64,000 bases of DNA from Cordia subcordata (taxonomy: Eukaryota; Streptophyta; Magnoliopsida; Boraginales; Cordiaceae). The translations under genes were made by a program, and so were the position numbers. The notes beneath the pieces were generated by a model. It worked only from the letters and a program-made list of their open reading frames with translations. It made no database searches and had not been told where the DNA came from. Below, piece by piece: positions 12,701 through 24,198 of this stretch. The stretch spans positions 12,898,501-12,962,500 of the forward strand of contig JAPTOF010000008.1 in NCBI GenBank assembly GCA_028554755.1, in the 5' to 3' direction. Positions within the stretch are counted from its first letter, which is position 1, and every line of letters starts with the position of its first letter.

Positions 12701-15700
12701 CAGATTTGGCTCGGACCAGATTGTCTTGATTTGATCTCAAGTCTAAATTTCTTTATGAGTGTTCCTGTTAACCCATTCATTCTTATGGCTAGGGTGAATA
12801 TGAAAATTAAGAGTGTGTGTTGGGCTACCTTGAATAGGAATGAGGTTTGTGGTAAGAAGGGACTTCATTAATGAGTGAGGTTCTTATAGTAGTTAGCCAC
12901 CAACGTTCTCAAGTGACAAATTGTTTAAAATATTCTGTGGAGGTACATAGAAATCTCCAGAAATTCAAAGCCAACCAATTAACTGATTAGAAACACAACT
13001 CAGGATATTGAGTTGGTCATTATACCTTCTTTTCTGATATGGAGGTTCTACTGTGAGATGGCAGTCTTATGGCAAGGACTCTTCTGATACGAGTAAGCAA
13101 AACTAAAAAATGATGGTTATTGGCATAGATCCATCCTTAATATACTCGGATTGCGTATATTAGCAGAAAATGGAAGAAAAATAAGTACCTAGTAAAAATA
13201 AGGCATGTGAGTAAAATCAATAACAGGAGAGTTGTCAAGATGGTCTAATTCGTGGTACTTCCAAAATTCTTTTTTTCTAATATTGCAATAGTGTTTATCT
13301 TATGGCTTAACAGAAACCTTTTCTGTTCACTTTTTTGTTTTTAATCAATATTACCAAAGTTTTACTTTGCTTACAGGTCCATACCATTGGAAGAACGCTC
13401 GAGAGCAGTGTCATTTGTTTTTGGTGGTTTAAGTTTTGGAAGTGTCACAGGGTATCTTTCTTTATGCATTTGCTTCGGACCCAAGATAATTAAATGTCTT
13501 TAGCTTTGCTTAGCCTTTGAACTTCATTGAATTAATCTTTAACATTGTGTTTTGACTATACCTATCTACATTTTTGACAAAGTAAGCAGTGGAGCTTTAA
13601 GTGCTGATTATTGGTATATTGTGAACCTTTTGCTGATGGTTAAGAATTGAACTACAGATTTTTTGACGTCATCCTCAATTATCCTTGTACAATGCAATCG
13701 TCTATATGGAGAATGTTAAACTCTTTTGTTCTCATATCAACTGCAAAGAACCTTCAGAAAGGTCCCATGCCTCCTTATCATTTTATCAGAAAGAGATATT
13801 TTATGATACAGCTCACTGCAAACAGCTGTTCTTCTTCTTTTTATTTTTTATTTTTTATTATTGTTGATAATTTGCACTACTATTTCCTCTTAGATTTCAT
13901 TTTATAATACTCTCATATATTACATTAGATGGGGCTCATGATGCCTTAACCCTGTCTTTTCTTGGATGTTTATAATGAAGGAAACGATCATTACTTCTAA
14001 TTAAAACCCATTTCTAAGATATTCAATAACAATTCCCATGTTATTGGTCCTTTGTCCCCCTATCTCAGCTGCCATACATCCTGCATCATCCTTATGTGTG
14101 CAAGATGGGATGTGTAAAAGTTCAGAAACAACAAATCATCAATCAGCTGTCGTTAAATCAGTAATTTTTAAATTCTTGAAACTCCTCAAACTATATATAT
14201 TAAAAGAAACGACTTCAAATATATAGTTTTCTGCAAGTAGGATATTATGTGCTTTAGGGACTTAATATTTTGGTCCAACACCATATGCACTTTCCCATGC
14301 TGCACTTAGCTCCACTCATTTTTGTTCTACATGTTATAAAATGAAATACTAATTGCCACAATAATTTCCTGAGTTTTTACCGATTTTTGTGCTTCCAGGC
14401 TTCTTTTGGCTCCTCCACTGATCCAGAACTATGGCTGGGAATCTGTATTTTATTTATTTGGATTTCTTGGAATAGCTTGGTAAGTTTCCAAAATGCAGTT
14501 CTGACTTTTTTCTTTTCTAGTTGGGTTTTCTGCAGATGATGATTCCAGTTAAAGTTCAGCACTTGCTGTTATTATCTTTACCCAATAAACTTATCCTTTT
14601 CCCTTTTGCAACTAATTCTCTAAACTTATATATTTCACAATTTCCAACATTTCTCATTATTTCGAGGCTCAATTCTATGATTCTATTAAATGAAAGCTGA
14701 TTTATCACTTTTGTGCCATTCTAATATATTGCAGGTTCTTGATATTTCAGTTTGTTGAAGAAGATCAACCTATATTTTCTGCTTCTTCCATTTCATGTAA
14801 GCAAAAGCTCTTCCTTAATATTCTCAAAGAGCTACTTGTTTCCATACGTACTTACCCAATTTTCTCTATTGATATCTTCTTTAACAAAATCTTGAAATTT
14901 TATTAATCTCTGTGGATTTATGTTATCAATAACTTTGTTTAATCACTAACCATGTATGGTTGGGCTGACTAGGCAGAGACTTTAAGCTTTAATGCTCTTG
15001 CTAACTAGTTATTTAGCTAATTTATAGAACTTGCCCTGACAACTACAAGATTATAAACTTCCATATGAAGACAGTCTCTGAGAAAATGATTCTAAATTCT
15101 AGATTTAAAAAAAGACTGCCTTTCTTATTCAAGTATACAAACCTTATGGCCATTGTGTGCCATAGTGGTTACCTAGCTGCAATTTTGGTTTTCCACTTCT
15201 AGAAAAGCTTGACTTGTTCATCATACAAGTCATGCTGGATTCCTTGTTGCTAGTGCCAAGTGGAGGCATTTTGACTTCTGTTTACTTGAGTATAGAATTT
15301 GAAGCAGGAGAGCGCACATAGAATTTGTTCTGCAAAATTCAATCGCTCTTTGCACAATTTGACAAGTATTTCAATAACCTTTATCTATTGATCCTTTGCC
15401 TTGTCAAAGAATTATGTGTCCTAAGAATGCTTGTAGCATGCCCCTTAAGTGATGCAGAACAGTATTATAACAAATCTGTCAACTTGTTTGGTTACACAGG
15501 AGTCTTTATGGCTACATGACAATATCACCTTATTTATGCATGTTCTTTTTCTTTGTCATCATCATACTTTTATTTTAATCTTCCAGCTCATTTTGGTTTT
15601 TTTTTATCTTTCCCTCTCCAACTTCTGTCTAGAAAGAAATAGTGGTTTTTCTGCAAAGCATGTAGTGCACATATCACTTCATCTTTCCTTACAGGCAGAA

Positions 15701-18700
15701 TATATTGCAGGGCCTCAATCTGATTCTTTGAAGAAATCACTGAATACCTCTTTGAAGGAGCTGGGGGACTCACTTAAGGTATGAAGTAGCTATTTCTATT
15801 AATATTTTAAATTATATACATAGTACAACTCAAATTTTTGTAAAATGGCAATGCTCTTACTTAAATAGAGAGGACTGAGGCATTAGCTATGAAGAGTGGA
15901 AAATTATTCTCTTAAATGGATCATGTCATAGGGGCAGCAGGACCATGGAAGCTTGAACCTGCATACAGTCATGGTGACCAAGAGAAAACAAAATTGACGT
16001 AGCATTAGATGCCAAGCCATGTTCTGTCAAGAGAGCTTTTTTGCAGATTCTCCTATACATATAATTCTAATTGGAGTTCCAACTGCTCTGGCTTAGGTAG
16101 AGAGGGTCAAATACATACCAAATCCTGAAGCTAAAACAATTTAAGAACTTAGCCCTTATTTTCAGTTAAATAGTAATGTTAGTGGGGCTGCATGCTCATG
16201 TGAGCTTGAAAGTGCATATAGACATTTTGACAAAGAAAAGAGAAAATTCATGTGGTATCATCTGCGAGGACATGTTCTGCAGAGGGAGCCTTTTGTAGGT
16301 GTACCTATGCATACAATTTAATTGGAGCTCTGACACTCCACTACTGATAGGTTGTCCTGATTTTGGTTGTGTGCCCTCTAGCTTGTGCCGATGACTGAAT
16401 CCTGACTTTGTTTGTCATAAGACATCAAAAGTTTGCCATTATGTTGCCACAGTGCTGTTTTCCCCTGGTAGTCCAACCACACTGCTGGACCACCTTAACG
16501 CATGGGTGGCAGTGTGGGATGGCAAATACTGATGTAACTTGTATGATTGCTATCTGTATTGTGAATATTCCATGCCTCTGTAAACATTGCATGTATCATG
16601 GACTTAGCAGTGGAAATAAACTGTGGCAAATTCACTTCCAACATGTATTGCCTATGTCTTGGGTGCAAGCTACACCTGTAATAAAGTATTGAGAATTCAA
16701 CTTAAATCGTAAGCAGGCCGTAACAGAAAAGGGCCTTCTTTCACCTAAAATTATATTCTAGATCTGAGGGTGTGGCCAATAGTAGTACAAGCTGCTGCAT
16801 GTCAAATGTACTTCCCATTAAGGTTTCAAGAAGCCTACTTATAAGTTAGTCTAACTCCTATTTCCTTTTCCTGGTTTGCTTTTCCTGGCTGAATTCATTA
16901 AATGACAGGACGTACCATGGAAGGCGTTTTTCCAAGAGAGAGCTGTATGGGCAATGATATATGCGCACTTTTGTGGAACTTGGGGTCACTATAATTGCTT
17001 GTCTTGGCTTCCTACTTATTTCAGGTATCTGCTAGTTCATTCCGATAGTAAGAGGTATTTGCTCATCATGGCATATTGGTATGGTTCTGTTGACTATGTT
17101 TAAATGAGTGTTCAACCATCTGAAATGGTTGACTACTAATTAAAACAAAGTTGACACTGGGACTACACATCAATCGACAACCTTGCTAGTGCAGTCAGTC
17201 TAGAAGTCATATGTGCCTTTAATCTTGTTTTACCAGCAATAGGGAAAAGTTAATTGCTCTGTAAATTGAATCAGTGTGACCACTAAGGGTGTTAAAGCAA
17301 TTAGTTTTTTTGTTGTATTTCAGACAATTTTTTTCACTTCTTGAAGTAATATAGCAAGTTGATCTCAAGAAGAACGGCATGAGAAGCCATGTGGAATCTT
17401 TAATAAGTAGGAGAGGTCCTGAGAATTCCTTCTTTATTCGTTTTCCTTGTTTCCTGAAATGGTGACTTTGAAACATCTAAAATCTGAAACTCTTATTCTT
17501 TGAAACAAAAAGCAGTTCTGCACCTAATAGCTTGATGTGCTGCAGTAAAATGCACAAATATAACTTTTAGGAGCCATCTCTTTATTGCATATGAACATGA
17601 TATGACTTTTACTTTGTACTTTTGGATTTAAGCTGGCAGCATTGGCCTCTGCTAGATTCGTTTCTTTCTTCTTTCATTTCCTGGACCAACTTTTTTGGTA
17701 CTTGGAGTTGAAGTAATTAACTTTGTTCCTTTGCAGTGAGGAGTTGAAGCTTAATCTGACTGAAGCTGCATGGGTAAGTATTCAAATGGTTGTTTACCGT
17801 TGTTCATATCTTCTAACCCTCCTGACATGCTTAGAAGATATCAAAGGCAGGTAGATGTAGGACAAATCAAATTGAGGGATGCTTGCCCATTTTGCTTCTC
17901 TCAAAAAAAAAAGGTGTAAAAGAAAAAGACTAGAAGAATTTCAAGCTAGCCTGAATTAATCATAAAAAGCTGGTTTGCATATATTAGCATCACATTTCTA
18001 GGAAGTTTTGGCATTTGATCATTGGAATTTGGATGTGTAACTTAAAGCTTTATAGACAAGCACTGCATTAACACCTTCCATTAAGCTTGTGTTAGATAAG
18101 AATGGTATCCAAGAAACAAATACTATAGTCCTCTGTATTGTAGGTGTACCAAATTATGTGACTCCTTTTGTCACTGTACATCTTTTTTTTTTTGGGTTCT
18201 TGTGAATTCAAATGGATTATCCATAATGTCAAGGTCATCGATCTCCAGCTTGTTATCAAGAAAGTCTTTCATCAATCTTACTGTTTCATCTAGAGTCCTA
18301 CTATCTAATGAAGGAACCAGCAGATCATGGTCCCATCTGTATTTTGCAAATAAATTACTATTGGTATTAGTATCGCAAAACAATTTTCTCTTACTGAATT
18401 ACTGTGACCACAAGATCAGTGTATAGTTTTTCTTTGACTGCCTTACTTCGGAAAACTTCTGAGTATTTGATTATTGACAAACTTCTTGTTGGTACGTACT
18501 ACATACATTTTTGAATTAACAAAAGCAAATAATTTAGACCTAGAATGAAATGAAGAAGATTTTATTGATTCATTTCTATATCTAATTGAAACACTTCCCC
18601 CCCCCCCCCCCCAAAACACCCAACGCACAAAAACCAACCAAACCAAGAAAGAAAAAGAAAAAAACCACCACCAAAAAAAAAACAAAAAAAAGAAACAACA

Positions 18701-21485
18701 AAGTTAAACTGGTGCTTGCTGTTGCAGCAGGTGGTAAAGCATGAGTCACAGTTTCAGTAATTCCACTTCCAGTTTCATTACTTTGGTTTTTCCTTCTGAG
18801 CGTTCATTCTCCATTTAATTAAAAGAAAAATGAAAGCCTGGATTCCTTCAAATGTGACGGCTTGAAGAACATGCTGAAATTGTGTATCTTCTTAATTTGA
18901 AGAACGCTAGTTAAAATTTTTCATTTCCCATTGGGAGGTATTTATGGGTACTTACATATAGCATCTATTGAGGAGGTCTCGATGTGCTTACAGGGTGCTG
19001 TCTAGGGTCAATCAGCACAACAGGCCTCTGTGTCCATTACAATGGCCTCTCTTTTCTTAAGGACTGAGCAAACCTGCCATACACATTTGATTTTTGAGGC
19101 TACATATTAATATTAGAGAATAGGCTTGCCAAGTATTTGTTATAGTGATTCCTTCATTAAGTATTAGTGTATGCGAAAACTAAAAGCAGAAGATGGATTT
19201 TGTGTCACAATTTGGAACACTATAGAAAAGTCAAGGAGAAAATCAATGCGATGTTTCAATTAGGATGTGATCTCTGTTTAAAATGAACTCACCCAAAACA
19301 TATGTCTGAGAGCTCCCTTTTTGACAGATTTTGATAGTCTAATTGAAACTGCAAAGTAGCAGAATTGTTTGCCGAAGGGTTTTAGTTAATATGTGGTCCG
19401 CATTTCAGGTATCTGTTCTTCCTCCATTAGCTTCAATTTTCGTCACCAGCATTGCTGCACAATTTGCTGATTACCTAATTGCCAAAGGAGTTGAAACCAC
19501 TGTGGTAAGTACAATGGAGTATTTCTCTATTTTTTTGTTGGGAGTCCTAATTTATGTGCTGGTTTTGGATGGCAATAAATAAATTAAGGGTCTCTTTCGG
19601 ATTACTTGCATGTGATCTTGATAATGCTAGCAACTTGATCTTTTCATTTTAACTATTCAGTATTGACCTTCTACTTGCTACAGCCGTGGATCCTTGTATA
19701 ATAGTTCTCAAACAGAAGCAAACTCATGAAAAACCTGAACTTATGCACCAGAGAAACTTTATAATTGACTATAGCCACAGAGAACTACTAGCAACCCCAC
19801 TTAAAAAGTATTGACGAGAACTCTATCTAAGGGGAAAGGATAATAGAGTGGTTACCTCTTCTGAAGCTACAATGGTTGCCCAACTTAATGTACAACTTGT
19901 GCCTATATTTCAACTTTTCAAATAGTTAAAATTCCTTACTTAAAGCTACTTTTTATGACAGATTGTTGTCAATAAATCTAATACTCTGAATGAGGCTATG
20001 TTTTCAAATATTCTTTTGCTTTTCCAATAAATTGGTATTCTGTTTGATCTCCCAAAAGTTAAAGAGCTGCAGTTACCTTATATCTCCTTAAGAAAAGAAG
20101 AATCAGATAAATCCTCTGTCATTTCCTTCCTTTTCTCTTTACAGATTTTGATATTTGAAAATTTTATATGAAATGACGATAGCATTAGAAGATCCTTGGG
20201 TTCTCATTGCAGAAATGTATATGACGAAATTTTGAACATCTTCATGGTATCTTCCACCTCCTGTTTTTTTCTCTATACCTATGGACACATGTGGCATTCA
20301 AATGATCACTTAAAACATCTAGGTTTTGAATAGGATTTATTGCTTTATGTCTTACATTTGCTGTATTCTAAGCTTGCATATCGAAATATAAAATTCTGTA
20401 CGTGTTCCATTATCAAATGCAGAATGTGAGCCTTCAATTTTGTTCTCACAGGTGAGGAAAATTTGCCAAACAATCGCCTTTTTGTCTCCTGCAACTTCCA
20501 TGGTTCTCGCCTCTGTAGACTTGGGACTGCCTCCATGGGTGGTTGTCGCAATTCTTACAGGTGGTTTAGCCTTCTCAAGTTTTGCCTTATCAGGTAGAGG
20601 ATTTGATTAATGATGGTTCTTTACCCATTACTGAAAACTTGGAGAAAGGAAATACAGTTTTCTCATGTCTTTCTTCTTCGATCTTGTTATTTATTTGTTG
20701 CAGGGTTATACTGTACCCATCAAGATATGTCGCCTGAATATGCTAGCATTCTTTTGGTATGTAAGATAGCATATATCAATTATGCATGTGGTTAAATCTG
20801 TCTGCATGCCTCGGATGGAAATGGGTTCTTGTGAATGTTGCTTGGTGGGGCTTATCTCTGCAAGCATATGAATACATTGCATCAGACGCCTGGAGTGGTC
20901 AAGTCACTAGTATTTGGGCATCTCTTGGCTACTTCAAGTAGCAATAACAGAGAGAAAAATGTTCATTCTTCCCCTTATACAAGAAAATCGATTTATCTCA
21001 GTGTCAGCTTTAGATCTAATTTGTTCCTCATGACCTATTCCTCGTCAAGCAGATAATCCAGGAACTTAATAAAATAAAATTAAGTATGCCAACTTTTATA
21101 AGTCTCTAAATGAATTAATAGGAATAAATCATAGCCTTATTCATGTTCATCTGGCCATAGGTTACATGCTATAAGAATTTCTTTGTCCTCCACACAGGGC
21201 ATTACAAACACAGTTGGGGCAGTGCCTGGAATTGTTGGTGTTGCTCTTACTGGTTATCTTCTCGATTCTACTCATTCGTGGAGTGTAAGTTGCTTCTTTC
21301 CTTCCCTCTTGAAAAGTATCCTGATAGCCAAACTCTATTTCCTATAGTTCTCACCATCTTCATTTTTTTTCCATCTTGATCAGATGTCACTATTTGCACC
21401 GTCCATCTTCTTCTACCTAACTGGCACAATTGTGTGGTTAGTACTTGCAAGCAGCAAGCCACAGACATTCTCAGACACAGATTGA
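6708..21485 (+). CDS. PHT4;5: PHT4-family plastid anion/phosphate transporter (15 exons, 535 aa)
   Basis: Exons: 6708-7097, 7919-8064, 9775-9874, 10122-10174, 13377-13451, 14399-14479, 14735-14796, 15711-15778, 16909-17024, 17737-17773, 19409-19504, 20452-20593, 20704-20756, 21198-21284, 21384-21485. All join in frame to 535 codons, near the ~510-540 of the family. Residues 1-47 are rich in Ser, His and Arg and end RFRVSC, like a chloroplast transit peptide; an acidic stretch follows, then about 12 hydrophobic segments from residue 111. Family motifs are intact: DKVNLSVAI (129-137), GGWLAKIYGGR after helix 2, RILVGIGEGVSPSA, HFCGTWGHYNCLSWLPTYF and GITNTVGAVPGIVGVALTG. Known for the family: inner-envelope or thylakoid H+/Na+-coupled phosphate transport (SLC17-type MFS). 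The C-terminus (SSKPQTFSDTD) and exon text resemble PHT4;5 rather than PHT4;1 or 4;4; the subfamily call is from memory. An in-frame upstream TTG at 6657 is not the start. No disabling change seen. Confidence 0.93.
7303..7520. mobile_element. MITE-like element in intron 1
   Basis: The ends are inverted: GTTTGGATTGGCTTCTTTT at 7303 and, from the opposite side, GTTTGAATTAACTTTTTTT at 7520. The interior is A/T-rich without a frame. A related but more decayed end lies just upstream of the gene near 6300. No target duplication could be fixed, so class is uncertain (hAT-type ends are plausible). Confidence 0.4.
9545..9608. repeat. Poly-C / CA / poly-A low-complexity tract in intron 2
   Basis: A run of about 12 C residues is followed by CACCCC, ACACACAC and A-rich GAAAAAAAGA. 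A similar C-run followed by A-rich sequence occurs in intron 10 (18597-18690). Confidence 0.8.
11531..12534. mobile_element. Solo LTR in intron 4 (1004 bp, TSD TATAG)
   Basis: It starts TGATGTGGGT and ends ACCCATATCA, so TG...CA with short inverted termini. Perfect 5-bp direct repeats TATAG flank it (11526-11530 and 12535-12539). It is far richer in GC than the surrounding intron. A small hairpin lies at its start (GTGGG...CCCAC). The first third is a 54-bp tandem array; the remainder has further GGGTAAGC and GGTCCNCC phrases and a G tract (12428-12438). No coding region. The orientation is unknown. Recombination between the two LTRs of a full element is the usual origin of a solo LTR. Confidence 0.8.
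11606..11910. repeat. 54-bp tandem repeat, about 5.5 copies
   Basis: Starts of GGTGGA(C/T) at 11661, 11715, 11769, 11822 and 11876 give periods of 54, 54, 53 and 54. Each unit carries GTGAG(T/C)TGAGGGTC, a CCGCTTGG core and GGGTAAGCC. Because 54 is a multiple of three, both strands read as repetitive open frames of about 60 codons with an 18-residue period; I take these as by-products of the repeat. Confidence 0.85.
15695..15710 (+). promoter_or_regulatory. Cluster of three candidate 3' splice sites before exon 8
   Basis: ACAG ends at 15694, GCAG at 15698 and GCAG at 15710. Exon 7 ends in phase 1 (T of codon 303). Only the last acceptor (exon from 15711) restores the frame; the first runs into TGA after nine codons and the second makes an immediate TAA. 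The exon start was chosen on that basis. Confidence 0.7.
15915..16345. repeat. Diverged ~245-bp tandem duplication in intron 8
   Basis: Segments starting near 15930 and 16175 share GGGGC..., AGCTTGAA, TGCATA-AG, CAAAGAAAAGA / CAAGAGAAAACA, CATGTTCTG, GAG-GCCTTTT and ATACA-TTAATTGGAG in the same order. There are many substitutions, so it is old. Confidence 0.55.
18597..18690. repeat. Poly-C run followed by A-rich tract in intron 10
   Basis: About 16 consecutive C residues (18597-18612) followed by AACCAACCAAACC and A-rich sequence. The minus-strand open frame here is low complexity. Confidence 0.85.
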
Positions 21486-21509
21486 CTTTTTGCCAAGCTC
21501 TGGGTTGAT

Positions 21510-21515
21510 AATAAA
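21510..21515 (+). terminator. Candidate polyadenylation signal
   Basis: A canonical AATAAA lies 25 bases after the stop codon of the transporter gene. That is close for a plant 3' UTR; weaker AT-rich signals around 21655-21690 (TATATTAGATAATGATATAA) are alternatives. Confidence 0.4.
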
Positions 21516-22175
21516 GGCATTTGGAGTCATATGATCATATCACTAACATGATATCTTGAAACAATTTTGACCTGACTGCAACTGCTAACCAGAATGGTTC
21601 TTATTGTATTTAGTACTACACTAGGATTGTACTATATATATCCAAGCACTCAGTATATTAGATAATGATATAATTCTTGTAAATTTTCAATGTGTAGCGT
21701 AATCAGTTGGCCACCAATACAATGTATCTAGTAGTGTTGGAAGTTTAAAAGGAAGACACTTCCTACTTATCCATATTCTTCATTCTGCATAAATATGAAG
21801 ATGCATCTATGAGCTTTCATGAGAAGTTTCCAGCTATCTCTTCTAACAATTTTCATCTTTCATTAGCAAAATTTGAGATAAAAAACTATTAAAATATCCT
21901 TGATTCTATTGAATGCGACAAACGAAAAGGAAGCTATTAGAATGTTGCTTGAATAACACTACTATTGGTATCTAACCCCCTTAAAAGGTGAAATTTAGTT
22001 CTTACATTAGCTGGTGGAAGTTACCAATTTCCTTTTTTTCTTGACAACTTGCACTTGCATACTTACTCTACGACCAAAACATATATGCACGTCATTCTTC
22101 TGGAGTGCAAAAATTCTTCCAGTAGCCTGCTGGCACTGGTTCGGGCTCTTGTTAAGATCAATGTAAGACTTCAAG
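21516..22175. other. Gene 3' flank, nothing further recognised
   Basis: AT-rich sequence between the transporter gene and the first LTR of the right flank. No gene, repeat or RNA recognised. Confidence 0.5.
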
Positions 22176-22830
22176 TGTAATACGGAAGCATAAATTCTTT
22201 AATCCCATTAAAACCTTATACCCTTTAGAACCTTTTTTCTAGCTGTCTTTAATGTTTTAATCTTTATCTTTGGAAAGTTTAGATTGTTGGTAGAAAAATA
22301 TGGAAAAAAAGTTAATCAGATGTTTGGTCAAAATGTAAAACGAGAAAAAAAAAATAATAAGAAAAATAAATAAAACCTTTCAAAGCTAATTTTGGAGATA
22401 TTTTGGTTGAAAAGCAAGAAACATGCTAACTAAAAGTTTGGGTCAAATAACCAAATAAATAATGGAAAGGAAAGAAAAGAAAAAAAAAAAAAGAAGGAAA
22501 AAACTCCAAAACACAATTACACAATCCATCCGCTTCTTCTCTAGAAACTCTTCTTTGGAGAATAAAATACACCACTATACCGCTCCATACTTCAACCTTA
22601 ATTACAAACATAAGCAACAGGATATCGAAGTGGAAAAAAGATCAAAGAGGCTGTAATTGTTGGAAATCATGATTGGGAATTTGGAGATTAAGAATTACAT
22701 CAACTATTAAAAGTCTTAAGCCTTTTAATGTCTAGCTTGGACAAGAGGTAAGTAGAATCTACTGATCCTTTGGGTGCTTCACTTGTTAATTTAGAGTTAT
22801 CATCTAATTTATGACACATGATTTGTTGTC

Positions 22831-23220
22831 CAATTACTTCAACCGATTTCCATGGGAGTTATTTGAATTTCTTGATTCAAGTTATCCGTGGTTTGTGGGT
22901 ATTAAAGTTTAGATTAAATCTTGTTCAGGCATGAGACCCATCTAATGTGAATTTACTATTATGGAATCATGAAATTTTATTAGTTTGTTTGTGTGTAACA
23001 CTATTGAGTATGACAATTTGCCATCCAATTACTTCAATTGACTTCCATAGTAGTTATTTGAATTTCTTGATTCAAGTTATCCGTGGTTTGTGGGTATTAA
23101 AGTTTAGATTGATCTTGTTTAGGCATGAGACCCATCTAATATGAATTTATTATTATAGAATCATGAAATTTTATATTAATTTTTTTATGTGTAACACTAT
23201 TGAGTATGACAATTTGCCAT
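22831..23220 (+). repeat. 195-bp tandem duplication within the LTR
   Basis: Units 22831-23025 and 23026-23220 both run from CAATTACTTCAA to GACAATTTGCCAT with only scattered differences. The paralogue at 41540-41720 has one unit, so the duplication is specific to this copy and fairly recent. Confidence 0.85.
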
Positions 23221-23233
23221 GTTTTCTGCTATT

Positions 23234-23791
23234 TAGGAGTGTATATGGTTTGGTCTGGTCTGGTTTTGATCATATTTCAAACCAAACCAAATCTAATTAG
23301 TTTACATTTGAAAGAAACCAAATGGTTTTCTTATCATGTATATAACCAAACCGAACCAACATATATATGTTAGTTAGGTTTGGTTGTTTTTCTAAAAAAA
23401 ATTTAAAAAATCCAAATTTCATAATAAAATTATATAAAAAAATCAATTTACTATTCATATTATAAATTCAATGCCACAGGATTTTACAATTAAAACAAAA
23501 CACTAGCGTAGCTATAACTTGGTGGTTAAAGTTTGGAAATATAATCTTGATATTAAGGGTTAGACTCCTAAAGTACATAAAATTTGGAATGAGTATATAC
23601 ATAAAATTAGGGATAAAAATAGTTTGGTTCGGTTTAGTTTGGTTTAGATATCTACTTCAAACCAAACCAAACCAAACTGGTTGGTTTTCATTTGAAAGTA
23701 ACCAGTTGGTTTTTAATCATGTAAAATAACCACACCAACCCTCACTTTTCGGTTGGTTCGGGTTGGTTTAACCAACCCATGTTTATCTCTA
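23234..23791. mobile_element. Non-autonomous hAT element with 8-bp TSD and empty-site control
   Basis: Ends are TAGGAGTGTATATGG and, from the other side, TAGAGATAAACATGG. The duplications are CTGCTATT (23226-23233) and CTACTATT (23792-23799), one mismatch. The homologous LTR at 41730-41745 reads TTTTCTACTATCGATGG without the insert, an in-window empty site. Both subterminal regions are packed with ACCAAACC and GGTTTGGTT motifs in opposite orientations. Confidence 0.8.
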
Positions 23792-24186
23792 CTACTATTG
23801 ATGGTTTTTCAATACATTTTTTTTGTGCTCGAAAGAGATGAATCTATTTACTGGGCATTATTTTGGTCACCCTCTCATCCTCCCTCCTTGCAGACCATAA
23901 AGACTAGATCATGATTCCCTGGGTCAAAACAAGTTATAAAGATCCGAAAAAAATTGATTGATTGTAATATCAAAATTGGTCTAGAAAATTTCCATGTAAT
24001 TGACGTAGTGATGTTTCTTTTTCCTTTCTTTGAGTTTATAGAATATTTGGAATATTATTTGTACCTTAATGGATTTATAATGGTAATAGAGATTGTGTAG
24101 ACCGGAGGGCTTAGGAGGACTTCTCTGTCTAGGCACATGGTGATCTCAAATGAAGATCATCTAGCAAATTTAAGGGCGTGACAAGG

Positions 24187-24198
24187 TGGTATCAGGGC
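24187..24198 (+). other. Retroelement primer-binding site
   Basis: TGGTATCAGGGC, three bases after the LTR end, differs at one position from the TGGTATCAGAGC site primed by initiator methionine tRNA in many plant LTR elements. Confidence 0.6.

Larger units (their letters stand above)
10175..13376 (+). other. Intron 4 with a GC-AG splice pair
   Basis: Exon 4 ends GCCAG and the intron begins GCACGT; it ends TTACAG before exon 5. Splitting AG/G across this junction keeps the conserved text DMIAR-SIPLEERSRAV. The nearest GT, three bases downstream, would give phase 0 and the wrong frame. At 3.2 kb this is the gene's longest intron. It also contains two diverged fragments (about 10585-10680 and 10765-10850) sharing ATCATATTAAGTAACTA and AAAAGTTTAA, which look like antisense copia primer-site remnants. 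Confidence 0.85.
22176..24183 (+). mobile_element. LTR of the TGTAA...GTGACA family followed by a primer-binding site
   Basis: It begins TGTAATACGG and ends GGGCGTGACA. From about 22340 it is closely similar to 40965-42053. Shared landmarks in order: AAAAGCAAGAAACATGC, CTTCTTTGGAGAATAAAAT, TGTCTAGCT, GAGGTAAGTAGAATCTA, TGACAATTTGCCATG, a GGGCATT...GGTCACCC hairpin, and CTTGCAGACCATAAAG. It is disrupted by a 195-bp tandem duplication and a hAT insertion. Just downstream (24187-24198) TGGTATCAGGGC matches 11 of 12 bases of the usual initiator-Met primer site, so this is a 5' LTR of a once longer + strand element. The 5' boundary is the least certain point. Confidence 0.6.

Noticed and set aside
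15695..15710. Exon 8 starting at 15695 to include AEYIAG
   Set aside because: Exon 7 ends in phase 1, and this start would give TGA within nine codons.
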